A stretch of 64,000 nt of DNA from Aromatoleum toluclasticum ATCC 700605 (GTDB lineage: Bacteria; Pseudomonadota; Gammaproteobacteria; Burkholderiales; Rhodocyclaceae), in NCBI RefSeq assembly GCF_000378245.1, contig NZ_KB899505.1:89537-153536 (forward strand), in the 5' to 3' direction. Below the pieces are notes generated by a model. That model made no database searches. It had not been told where the DNA came from and was given only the letters and a program-made list of their open reading frames with translations. This document shows positions 54,167 to 61,662 of this stretch, piece by piece (position 1 is the first letter of the stretch; every line of letters begins with the position of its first letter). Made by a program: the position numbers and the translations under genes.

Positions 54167-54854
54167 CTACGACGAGGCGATCCTGCGCGGCCGGCGCATC
54201 CTGCGCAAGGCGCCGTTCCCGACGGCGCACCAGGCGCTGCGCATCGCCCTGTACGACGAGTTCGCCGCCCGCGCCTTCTTCGGCAAGGCGGTCGAAGCCT
54301 ACGGGCCGCGGGAACCCTTCGCCGCCAGCCTCAAGGCCGCCGAGGCGCGCATTGCGACGCTCGCGCGGCAGTGCCGGCGCCACGGCGTGGCGAGCCCGCT
54401 CGATCCATTCCCGCAGGAGACCAGCCTCGCCCCGGGCTGGCGCGCGAACTGCGAACGCGCGCTTGCCGGGACGCTCGGCCGCCTGCAGCTGTACGAATCG
54501 CTGATTTCGCGCACCGACGCCGGCCTGCGCAAGAGCCTGCGCCGCCTGCAGGCCGAGGATGCGCGGCAGCTGCAGGTTTGGCACGACGCGGTGGCGGAGG
54601 CGCTGCGCCTCGAAGAGCTGCACGCGCAGGGCGGCGTCGCGCCCGATGAGGCCCACATGGAACACGGCGTGCTCGGCGACTTTCTCGAAAGGACTTTCTC
54701 GGTGCTCAGTGGCCAGCACGCCGCCATCGGCGTCGTCGGCCCGCTGCTGGGCAAGCTCAATCCCGCACTGCTGGCCGGCATCGCGGCCGGTGGCGCGGGC
54801 GTCCTGCTTGCCCGCGGCAAGCGCAATTTCACTCAAGACGGCAAGGAGGGATGA
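54159..54854 (+). CDS. Ferritin-like helical protein with C-terminal membrane helix (cluster gene 3)
   Basis: A 231-residue mostly helical protein. The stretch ALYDEFAARAFFGKAVEAYG, then PFAASLKAAEARIATLARQCRRHGV, resembles the ferritin-like DUF2202 pattern (E...xxxPFx..AExxxxxLxxxxGV). The usual EXXH in the second helix reads EARI, so the iron site would be incomplete. Two further helices (QLYESLISRTDAGLRKSLRRLQAEDARQLQVW) follow, then a short membrane segment near the C-terminus (LLAGIAAGGAGVLLA). The ferritin-like fold is my inference from pattern only. It overlaps gene 2 and lies one base before gene 4. Confidence 0.7.
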   Translation: MRNYDEAILRGRRILRKAPFPTAHQALRIALYDEFAARAFFGKAVEAYGPREPFAASLKAAEARIATLARQCRRHGVASPLDPFPQETSLAPGWRANCERALAGTLGRLQLYESLISRTDAGLRKSLRRLQAEDARQLQVWHDAVAEALRLEELHAQGGVAPDEAHMEHGVLGDFLERTFSVLSGQHAAIGVVGPLLGKLNPALLAGIAAGGAGVLLARGKRNFTQDGKEG

Positions 54855-54855
54855 G

Positions 54856-55308
54856 ATGTATCCCGTGCTTCCATTCGCAATCGGCGCCATGGTCGGCGCC
54901 GCGGCCGTGCGGCTGCTGAAGACAGTCAGCCTGCGCGGCAGCCTCGACAAGGCGCAGGAGAGACTGCGCGACGCGACGATCACCAGCCTCGACGCGATCG
55001 AACACTCGTCGGCAGGACTGAAGGCGAAGCTGGTGACGCCCGCCCCCGCAAAACCTGCGGCACGGAAGAAGGCGGCTGCATCGGCGCCGGCAAAGGCTGC
55101 AGCGGAAACTGCCGCCAAAACTGCCGCCGAGACCGCGCCGGAAGCAGCTCCCGCTCCGAAGGGCAGGCGCCGCAGCAGCAGCCCGGCAGCCGGCACCGCC
55201 AAGGCGGCCGCTGCGGCCAAGGCGAGCGAGGCCGCCGCGCCGCGCGCGCGTACGCGCAAGAAGGCCGCGCCGCCGGTTCCGCCTGCAGACACCGGAGACT
55301 CGGCCTGA
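54856..55308 (+). CDS. Membrane-anchored Ala/Lys/Pro-rich protein (cluster gene 4)
   Basis: A 150-residue protein. The N-terminus MYPVLPFAIGAMVGAAAVRLLK is a membrane segment; a short amphipathic helix follows; the last 85 residues are a low-complexity Ala/Lys/Arg/Pro tail (AKPAARKKAAASAPAKAA...) reminiscent of histone H1-like or scaffold tails. AAGGAGGG gives a strong ribosome binding site. It overlaps gene 5 by one base (TGATG). Likely a disordered scaffold anchored to a membrane; this is inference. Confidence 0.75.
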   Translation: MYPVLPFAIGAMVGAAAVRLLKTVSLRGSLDKAQERLRDATITSLDAIEHSSAGLKAKLVTPAPAKPAARKKAAASAPAKAAAETAAKTAAETAPEAAPAPKGRRRSSSPAAGTAKAAAAAKASEAAAPRARTRKKAAPPVPPADTGDSA

Positions 55309-55670
55309 TGCGAGCGATGCGCAAGCTGCCGGTCAAGGTGAAGGCCGGCGAGATGCCGGCGAATTTCGTCCGCGGCTTCGTCGCCACGGGCCTGCTCGCG
55401 GCACTGCAGGAGCCGGCCGGGCGCGCCACGCCCGCCGCCGGCCGGGCCGTGCTGAAGCAGGCGCTGCAGGGCGGCACGGCGCTGGCGGCCGGATGCGCCG
55501 CGGCCGACGCCTGGCAGCGGCAGGACCTTCGCGGCATGCTGGTGGCCGTCGCGGGCGGCGCCGCAGGCCTGGTCGCGATCGATTATCTGGCGCGCAAGTC
55601 CGCGCGCGGCAGCAACGGAAAAAGGGAGAAGCATCTTGGGCAAGAAGAAACACAAGAAAGCGCGGCATGA
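55308..55670 (+). CDS. Small membrane-associated protein (cluster gene 5)
   Basis: A 120-residue protein with two weakly hydrophobic segments (FVRGFVATGLLAALQE at about 20-36 and GMLVAVAGGAAGLVAIDYLA at about 76-95), a basic start and a charged tail. I do not recognise a family. It starts on the last base of gene 4's stop and overlaps gene 6 by 35 bases, so translation is strongly coupled. Gly/Ala-rich short membrane proteins of this kind are common in bacterial organelle clusters. Confidence 0.68.
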   Translation: MRAMRKLPVKVKAGEMPANFVRGFVATGLLAALQEPAGRATPAAGRAVLKQALQGGTALAAGCAAADAWQRQDLRGMLVAVAGGAAGLVAIDYLARKSARGSNGKREKHLGQEETQESAA

Positions 55671-55995
55671 GGACTACGCCGCCGGCTACGCGCCGGGCGG
55701 CTGGGGCGCCGGCTACGGCATGCCGGGCAGCGGCCCGGCCGGTCATGGCTTCGACGCAGGACTGCTGCACGCGATGCCCGGCCTGCTGAAATCGCGCCAG
55801 TACGACCAGTTCCTGCTCGGAGCCGCGATCGGCGCGGCCGCCGCCTACGTGCTGAGCGACGAGGAACTGCGCGGCAAGCTGCTGAAGACCGGCATGAAAC
55901 TGTATGCGGGCATGGTCGGCGGCGTCGAGGAGTTCAAGGAACAGATGGCCGACCTGAAGGCCGAAGTCGAGGCGGAGCAGCACGGCGGCGCATGA
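55636..55995 (+). CDS. Gly-rich small membrane protein, YtxH/DUF5132-like (cluster gene 6)
   Basis: A 119-residue protein. It begins at a TTG (GGGAG seven bases upstream) with a basic MGKKKHKKARHEDYAAGY stretch and a Gly-rich segment (about 15-45). A membrane segment follows (YDQFLLGAAIGAAAAYVL), then the helix LLKTGMKLYAGMVGGVEEFKEQMADLKAEVEAE. The latter resembles the DUF5132/YtxH pattern of membrane-attached helices. It overlaps the ATPase gene (ATGA). Confidence 0.72.
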   Translation: MGKKKHKKARHEDYAAGYAPGGWGAGYGMPGSGPAGHGFDAGLLHAMPGLLKSRQYDQFLLGAAIGAAAAYVLSDEELRGKLLKTGMKLYAGMVGGVEEFKEQMADLKAEVEAEQHGGA

Positions 55996-58079
55996 GCGGC
56001 GGGTCGTGGTTCCGCTCGCTGAGCGTCGCGCACCGCACGCGCGGACGGGTGCGCTTCCGCTTCGCGTGCGTGCCCGGCACGCCCGCGGCAGCGCTCGCGA
56101 TCGAGCGCGCGGCGGAGAACATCCCGGGCGTGAATGAGGCGCGGGTCAATCCCCGCGCGCATTCGCTGGTGCTGACTTTCGACCCCGCGGCGACCGGCGT
56201 CGAGGCCCTGCATCAGGCCGTCGCGGCACTGCACCCGCCGGGCGCGCGCGCGGCGCGCGCAAAGGCCGCCGCCGTCGAGGGCGGTGCGGGGCCGCTGGTG
56301 GCGAGCCTCGCGACCCTGCTGGGCACCCCCTACCTGCCCGCATCCGTGCAACTGCCGGTGACGCTCGGCGCCGCGGCGCCGCTCATCAAGCACGCCCTCG
56401 ACGACTACCGCGACAACGGCATCTCCTCGCATGTGCTCGAGGCGCTGGCGGTGTCGATCTCGCTCGCGCGCGGCGATTTCAGCGCGGCCAACACCACGAC
56501 CTTCATGTTGGCGCTCGGGGAATACCTCGAGGACTCGATCGCGCGGCGCTCCGACGACCTGCTCAAGCACCTGCTGCGCCCGTCCAGCGACGAGATCTGG
56601 GTCGTGCGCGACGGGCAGGAGGTGCTCGTCCCCGCGAGCGAGGTGAGCGTCGGCGATACGGTCGTCGTCGGCACCGGCGCCGTGGTCCCGGTCGATGGCA
56701 CCGTGCTCGGCGGCGAAGGGACGGTGAACGAGGCGGCGATGACCGGCGAGAGCGTCGCGGTCGTTAAAGGGCGCGGCGACTCGGTGCTCTCGGGCACGCT
56801 GATCGAGGAAGGCCGGCTGCAGATCTACGCCGAGCAGGTCGGCACACGCACCGCCGCGGCGCGTATCGCCGACTACGTCGAGCAGTCGCTCACGGCAAAG
56901 AGCGAGGCGCAGCTGGGCGCGGCACGCCTCGCCGACCGCCTGGTTCCCATCGTACTCGGGCTGGCCGGCTCGACCTACCTGTTGTCGCGGGACTGGCGCC
57001 GTGCGGCCGCGGTGCTGCAGGCCGACTATTCCTGCGCACTGAAACTGGCGACGCCGGTCGCGTTCAAGTCGGCGATGTACCGCGCCGGGCGCACCGGCAT
57101 CCTCGTGAAGGGCGCGAGCGCGCTGGAGCGCCTGGCCGAAGCCGACACCTTCGTCTTCGACAAGACCGGCACGCTCACGGCCGGCCGGCTCGCGGTCACC
57201 GATTCGGTGACGTTCGACCACAGCTTTTCCGCCGACGACCTGATCTGCCTCGCCGCGTCGGTCGAGGAGCATTACTTCCACCCCCTCGCGCTGGCGGTCG
57301 TCGCGGCGGCGAAGGAGATCTCCGGCAAGCACTTCGATCACCAGGAGGTGCAGTTCATCGTCGCGCACGGCGTCGCCAGCGTGGTCGACGGCCGGCGCAT
57401 CGTCGTCGGCTCGCGCCACTTCATCGAGGACGACGAGAAGATCGACGTATCGGCGCACGTCGACACGATCGACCGCCTGTACCGCGAGGGCAAGACGCTG
57501 CTGTACATCGGCTTCGGCGGCACGCTGCTGGGCGTGCTGGCGCTGAAGGACGAAGTGCGGGCCAACACCGCCGCGACCATCGCGCGGCTGCGCGGACTGG
57601 GCGTCGAGCGAATCCTGATGCTCACCGGCGACCACCAGGAACGCGCCGCCGAACTCGCCGCGGAGCTGGGCCTCGACGCCTTCCATGCCGAACTGCTGCC
57701 CGAGCAGAAGGCGCACATCGTCGAAGAGCTGGGCCGGCAGGGCGCGCGCATCGCCTTCATTGGCGACGGCATCAACGACGCCCCCGCGCTGGCCGGCGCC
57801 CATGTCGGCGTCGCGATGCAGAAGGGTGCCGACATCGCCCGCCTGACCGCCGACGTCGCGCTGCTGGAAGACGACATCGGCTGTGTTGCCGACGCCAAGG
57901 CGCTCGCGCAGGCGACGATGAAGCGCATCCGCAACAACTACCGCCTGACGGTCGGGCTCAACACCGCGATCCTCGGCGCCGCGGCGGTCGGCCTGCTGTC
58001 GCCGGTGACGACGGCGATGCTGCATAACGGCAGCACGATCGCGATCCTGCTCAATGCGCTGCGCGGCCGGTCGGGCTGA
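55992..58079 (+). CDS. P1B-type ATPase with SCA metal motif (FezB-like)
   Basis: A 695-residue heavy-metal P-type ATPase. An N-terminal HMA-like domain (about 8-70, with HRTRGRVRFRFA, no CxxC) is followed by membrane helices and the actuator loop TGES (251-254). The membrane metal motif reads DYSCALKLATP (S347-C348-A349) in place of the usual CPC/CPH/SPC. Then come the phosphorylation motif DKTGTLT (D390), the HP motif (H430-P431), and GDGINDAPAL. The SCA motif matches what I know of subclass P1B-6, typified by FezB of ferrosomes. It ends the seven-gene cluster; the ATG overlaps gene 6. Direction of transport is assumed into a vesicle. Confidence 0.92.
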   Translation: MSGGSWFRSLSVAHRTRGRVRFRFACVPGTPAAALAIERAAENIPGVNEARVNPRAHSLVLTFDPAATGVEALHQAVAALHPPGARAARAKAAAVEGGAGPLVASLATLLGTPYLPASVQLPVTLGAAAPLIKHALDDYRDNGISSHVLEALAVSISLARGDFSAANTTTFMLALGEYLEDSIARRSDDLLKHLLRPSSDEIWVVRDGQEVLVPASEVSVGDTVVVGTGAVVPVDGTVLGGEGTVNEAAMTGESVAVVKGRGDSVLSGTLIEEGRLQIYAEQVGTRTAAARIADYVEQSLTAKSEAQLGAARLADRLVPIVLGLAGSTYLLSRDWRRAAAVLQADYSCALKLATPVAFKSAMYRAGRTGILVKGASALERLAEADTFVFDKTGTLTAGRLAVTDSVTFDHSFSADDLICLAASVEEHYFHPLALAVVAAAKEISGKHFDHQEVQFIVAHGVASVVDGRRIVVGSRHFIEDDEKIDVSAHVDTIDRLYREGKTLLYIGFGGTLLGVLALKDEVRANTAATIARLRGLGVERILMLTGDHQERAAELAAELGLDAFHAELLPEQKAHIVEELGRQGARIAFIGDGINDAPALAGAHVGVAMQKGADIARLTADVALLEDDIGCVADAKALAQATMKRIRNNYRLTVGLNTAILGAAAVGLLSPVTTAMLHNGSTIAILLNALRGRSG

Positions 58080-58143
58080 TACGCCTGCCGGCGCGAACAC
58101 GACGATACGGCGCGGTCCGGCATTGCGGCCGTTCGCGCGCTGG

Positions 58144-59331
58144 ATGACTCGCGCCCTGCTCGCCTGCGCGCTCGCGCTGTCGTGTTTCGTCACACTGCAG
58201 GCCGGCGCGGAGACTATGCCGGAGCAATGGCAGGGGGCCGCGTTCGCCGGCGACCGGGCGGCCCTCGAGAAACTCGCCGCTGCCGGGGCCGGCGTCGTCC
58301 GTGTGTATGGCGAGTCCGACGCGTGGGTGCTCGACGCGGCACGACGCCACGGCTTGCGGGTGGTGATGGGTGTGTCGGTCGCCTATCCGCTCGACGCCGG
58401 CGCGCTACACGCGCAGGAGCAGGCCGTCCGCAACTTCGTCGAGCGCCACCGCAAGCATCCTGCGCTGCTTGCATGGGGAGTCGGCAACGAGGTCGAAGCC
58501 GGCGCGACCGACCCCTTGCCCGCGTGGCGCGAGATCGACCGCCTCGCAGGCATCATCAAGGCCATCGACCCGGCGCACCCGACCCTGATGGTCGCCGTCG
58601 ATGGTGAGCTCGAACGCCTGAAGCAGCTCGCCGCGTGCTGCGCCAATATCGACCTGCTGGGCATCAACGCCTATGCGGGCGCGGCGTTCACGCTGCCCCA
58701 GCGCCTGCGCGACGCCGGCATCACGAAACCGGTCATCGTCAGCGAACTCGGCCCGCTCGGCCAGTGGCAGGCGGGGACGAAGCCGTGGGGCGCGCCGCTC
58801 GAGCCGACGAGCAGCGAGAAGGCCGCCTTCTTTCGCGACGTGCTCGCCTTCCTGCGCACCCAGCCGCAGATCGCCGGCGCCTTCCCCTTCCTGTGGGGGG
58901 CGAAGCAGGAGCAGACGGAGACGTGGCACGGCCTGCTGCTCGCGGACGGCAGCCTCACCGCGATGAGCGACGCACTGACGCTGGCGTGGGGCAAGCCGGT
59001 CGCGGAGCCTGCGCCGGCCATCCGCGGCATCGGCATCGCGGCGGACGAGTTCGCACCGGGCCAGGAAGTCTCGGCCGGGGTGGATGCCGCGTCTTTCGAC
59101 GGAACGGCCCTGCGCACCGAGTGGAAAGTGCTGGCCGAAGCGACCGACCTGCGCGGCGGCAGCGGCATCGAAACGCCCCCGGCGCGCATTGCGGTACCGG
59201 TGCTGCACGCCGACGCGGCCAGCGTGCGCTTCCGCGCCCCGCAGCAGCCGGGCGCCTATCGCCTCTTCATCACCGTCCGCGACCACAAGGGCAAGGCTGC
59301 GACCGCAAACCTGCCCTTCCTCGTGCGCTGA
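58144..59331 (+). CDS. Exported glycoside-hydrolase-like TIM barrel protein
   Basis: A 395-residue exported protein. The signal peptide is MTRALLACALALSCFVTLQAGA. The catalytic barrel resembles GH2/GH5-clan enzymes: the acid/base is in LLAWGVGNEVEAG (NE pair) and the nucleophile in KPVIVSELGPLGQW. WGAKQEQTETWHGLL supplies a Trp/His wall. An Ig-like C-terminal domain follows (about 300-395). I chose ATG 58144; an ATG at 58054 overlapping the ATPase stop is possible but hides the signal peptide. The substrate is unknown; many relatives act on beta-glucans. It is next to the ATPase on the same strand, which may be coincidence. Confidence 0.75.
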   Translation: MTRALLACALALSCFVTLQAGAETMPEQWQGAAFAGDRAALEKLAAAGAGVVRVYGESDAWVLDAARRHGLRVVMGVSVAYPLDAGALHAQEQAVRNFVERHRKHPALLAWGVGNEVEAGATDPLPAWREIDRLAGIIKAIDPAHPTLMVAVDGELERLKQLAACCANIDLLGINAYAGAAFTLPQRLRDAGITKPVIVSELGPLGQWQAGTKPWGAPLEPTSSEKAAFFRDVLAFLRTQPQIAGAFPFLWGAKQEQTETWHGLLLADGSLTAMSDALTLAWGKPVAEPAPAIRGIGIAADEFAPGQEVSAGVDAASFDGTALRTEWKVLAEATDLRGGSGIETPPARIAVPVLHADAASVRFRAPQQPGAYRLFITVRDHKGKAATANLPFLVR

Positions 59332-59347
59332 CGCGGGTCGGTGGATC

Positions 59348-59376
59348 GGCGGGAGGAGCCGAAGGCGTATCCCGCC
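59348..59376. repeat. REP-like repeat, half-copy D
   Basis: GGCGGGAGGAGCCGAAGGCG through TATCCCGCC, matching the left arm of copies A-C. No right arm follows. It lies between two convergent genes. Confidence 0.8.
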
Positions 59377-59412
59377 ATAGGCCGATCGCCGGGCCAATAA
59401 CCGCGCGCCCCC

Positions 59413-61320
59413 TCAATCCGAAAGTTGCGGCCGGGAGCCCTTGCCGCCGACGCGCCGGCCGACCACATGCATCTCGCACTGCTTGCAGTCGAAGCGCAGC
59501 GTCAGCGGCTCGCGCACGACGCGCCCGTCCTCGCCGCGCTCCTGCCACAGCGTCATCGGCTCGGGGCGGATGCCCTTCACCTGCTTGGGGCACAGGTTGA
59601 AGCTGTAACGCAGGCAGTGCTTGGTGATCATCAGCGACACGAGCCCGTCCTCGTGGTTCGCCTCGAAAGCGTCGGCGATCAGTTCGACGCCGTGCTTGCG
59701 GTAGAACTCGCGCGCGCGGGCGTTGAAGACGTTGCCGAGGTAGTTCAGCGAAGTGTCCGGATAGCGCGCAGGCGGCTCGACCGGAACCGCACGCGGCGGG
59801 CGCTGCCACGCCGCTTCCCGCGCCGCAAGCAGCGCCTCCGCTGCCGCGCGGCGCAACGCGTTGAGCTGCCCGACCGGCACGAACCAGGGCCGTGCCGTGT
59901 CGATCGCCACATCATCCGGCGCGGCGGCGAACATCGTGCCGCCGAGCTTCGAGAGGCTGTCGCGCAGCGTCGCCTGCGCGCGCAGCGGGTCGCGCGCCTC
60001 GGCCCTGTCGCAGGCGAGCGTTGCTGTCGCGGCGATACCGGTTTCGTCGGTGATCGTCAGCGCCAGCCCGTCCGCCGCATCGGCCAGCCGCAGCCCGACC
60101 TGCACGCGACGTTCGGCCGACTTGCCGGCGAGCTGCTTCTCGAACGCGTGATCGACGTTGCGGTACAGCGTCGCGCCGCTCACGAGCCCCTGCGGCAGGT
60201 CGACGAGCTGGAGCCGGTCGCCATCGACGCGATTGACGCGCGCCCCCTGCAGCTCGCCCGCGGCGTTGAACCATGCCAGTCCGTCGCCGTTCGCGAGCGG
60301 CTCCCCAGCCTCGACGGTGACGAAGCGCCCGCTCACCCCCAGCACGCGGCCGATCGGGGCACCGACGAACTTGGGCGACTCGAAGGATTCGATGTCGCCG
60401 TGGCGGCCATTCACGAAATAGTCCGTGCTGCCGCGGTTGAAGGTCTTTTCGGGGCGCGGCGCGAAGGCAAAGGTCGAACGCCCCGCCGAACTGCGCGCGA
60501 GTTCGGGCCGCGCCTCGCGGATGCGGTCGAGCTCCTGGCGGTAATGCGCGGTCACGTTCTTCACGTAGGCCAGATCCTTGAGCCTGCCCTCGATCTTGAA
60601 CGAGCGGACACCGGCGTCGATCAGCGCCGCGAGGTTCGCCGTCTGGTCGTTGTCCTTGAGCGACAGCAGGTGGCGGCGCTCGGCCACCGGCGTCCCGTCC
60701 GCATCCTTCAACGACCACGGCAGGCGGCACATCTGCGCGCATTCGCCGCGGTTCGCGCTGCGTCCGGTGAAGGCGTGGCTGATCGTGCACTGGCCCGAAT
60801 AGCTCACGCACAGCGCGCCGTGGATGAAGAACTCCAGCGCACAGCGCTCGCGCTCGGTGGCGTCGGCAATCGCGCGGATCTGCCGCAGGTCGAGCTCGCG
60901 CGCCAGCACGATCTGCGAGAAGCCCACGTCCTGCAGGAAGCGCGCCTTGGCCGGCGTGCGGATGTCGCATTGCGTGCTCGCGTGCAGCTGGATCGGCGGC
61001 AGGTCCAGTTCCAGCAGGCCCATGTCCTGCACGATCAGCGCATCGACGCCCGCCTCGTAAGCCTGGACGACCACCTTGCGCGCCTGTTCGAGTTCGTCGT
61101 CGCGCAGGATGGTGTTGAGGGCGAGCAGCACGCGCGCTGAATAGCGGTGCGCGTGCGCGGCGAGCGCCGCGATGTCCGCCATGCTGTTCCCGGCCGAGGC
61201 GCGCGCGCCGAACGAGGGTCCGCCGATATACACGGCGTCAGCCCCGTGCTCGATCGCGGCGATGCCGGATTCGAGGTTGCGGGCGGGGGCGAGGAGTTCC
61301 AGGGCGAAGGCGTGCGGCAT
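59413..61320 (-). CDS. rlhA: 23S rRNA 5-hydroxycytidine synthase, U32 peptidase family
   Basis: A 635-residue U32-family protein matching RlhA (YdcP) in length and domain layout; in E. coli it hydroxylates C2501 of 23S rRNA. It is labelled peptidase but acts in RNA modification. The U32 signature is LEFFIHGALCVSYSGQCTIS (about 167-186), with RGECAQMCRLPW following. The C-terminal domain ends with CPKQVKGIRPE and the CKQCEMHV pair. The start ATG 61320 (MPHAFALELLAPARNLES) is canonical; the longer frame lacks family likeness. Standalone, with an empty 342-base gap before the adhesin. Confidence 0.9.
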   Translation of the reverse strand: MPHAFALELLAPARNLESGIAAIEHGADAVYIGGPSFGARASAGNSMADIAALAAHAHRYSARVLLALNTILRDDELEQARKVVVQAYEAGVDALIVQDMGLLELDLPPIQLHASTQCDIRTPAKARFLQDVGFSQIVLARELDLRQIRAIADATERERCALEFFIHGALCVSYSGQCTISHAFTGRSANRGECAQMCRLPWSLKDADGTPVAERRHLLSLKDNDQTANLAALIDAGVRSFKIEGRLKDLAYVKNVTAHYRQELDRIREARPELARSSAGRSTFAFAPRPEKTFNRGSTDYFVNGRHGDIESFESPKFVGAPIGRVLGVSGRFVTVEAGEPLANGDGLAWFNAAGELQGARVNRVDGDRLQLVDLPQGLVSGATLYRNVDHAFEKQLAGKSAERRVQVGLRLADAADGLALTITDETGIAATATLACDRAEARDPLRAQATLRDSLSKLGGTMFAAAPDDVAIDTARPWFVPVGQLNALRRAAAEALLAAREAAWQRPPRAVPVEPPARYPDTSLNYLGNVFNARAREFYRKHGVELIADAFEANHEDGLVSLMITKHCLRYSFNLCPKQVKGIRPEPMTLWQERGEDGRVVREPLTLRFDCKQCEMHVVGRRVGGKGSRPQLSD

Positions 61321-61662
61321 CGGGAGAACCGGCAAATCGAAGGAGGCCCGGCAGCGCGCCGGCAGTGCCGAATGATAGGACTTTTCGTGCCACACCGCAG
61401 ACCGCTGCGGGAATGCCCTTTCCGTGGTCGCAGGGCCTTATCCGCCATCGGCCCCCGGCTGCAATGGCGAGCCGTTCATTGCGCGCCCAACCTGTAACAA
61501 GAGTTTTCGGAATTCCGTGAAGCAGATCACGGGAACGCCCACCGGGTTGTACCTGGGTCCAATACCCCACTTCATTCGCGAATCCTAAACTGTCACCAAG
61601 TGTAAGAGGATTCGTGCGCGGCTGCCCGGCAGCCTCGCTTAACGGTTAGAGGAGCAGGGAAA
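61321..61662. other. Divergent region between rlhA and adhesin gene
   Basis: A 342-base gap. It holds a CRP-like palindrome (see 61515-61532). A GC-rich stretch and a TAAACT near 61586-61591 are possible -10 boxes for the adhesin gene. GGAGCAGGG precedes the adhesin ATG. No ORF in it is convincing. Confidence 0.5.
61515..61532. promoter_or_regulatory. CRP/FNR-type palindrome upstream of the adhesin
   Basis: CCGTGA-N6-TCACGG (arms exact). The layout GTGA-N6-TCAC is that of cAMP-CRP or a related family member. It lies about 130 bases before the adhesin start and 195 bases before the rlhA start on the other strand. Confidence 0.6.
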
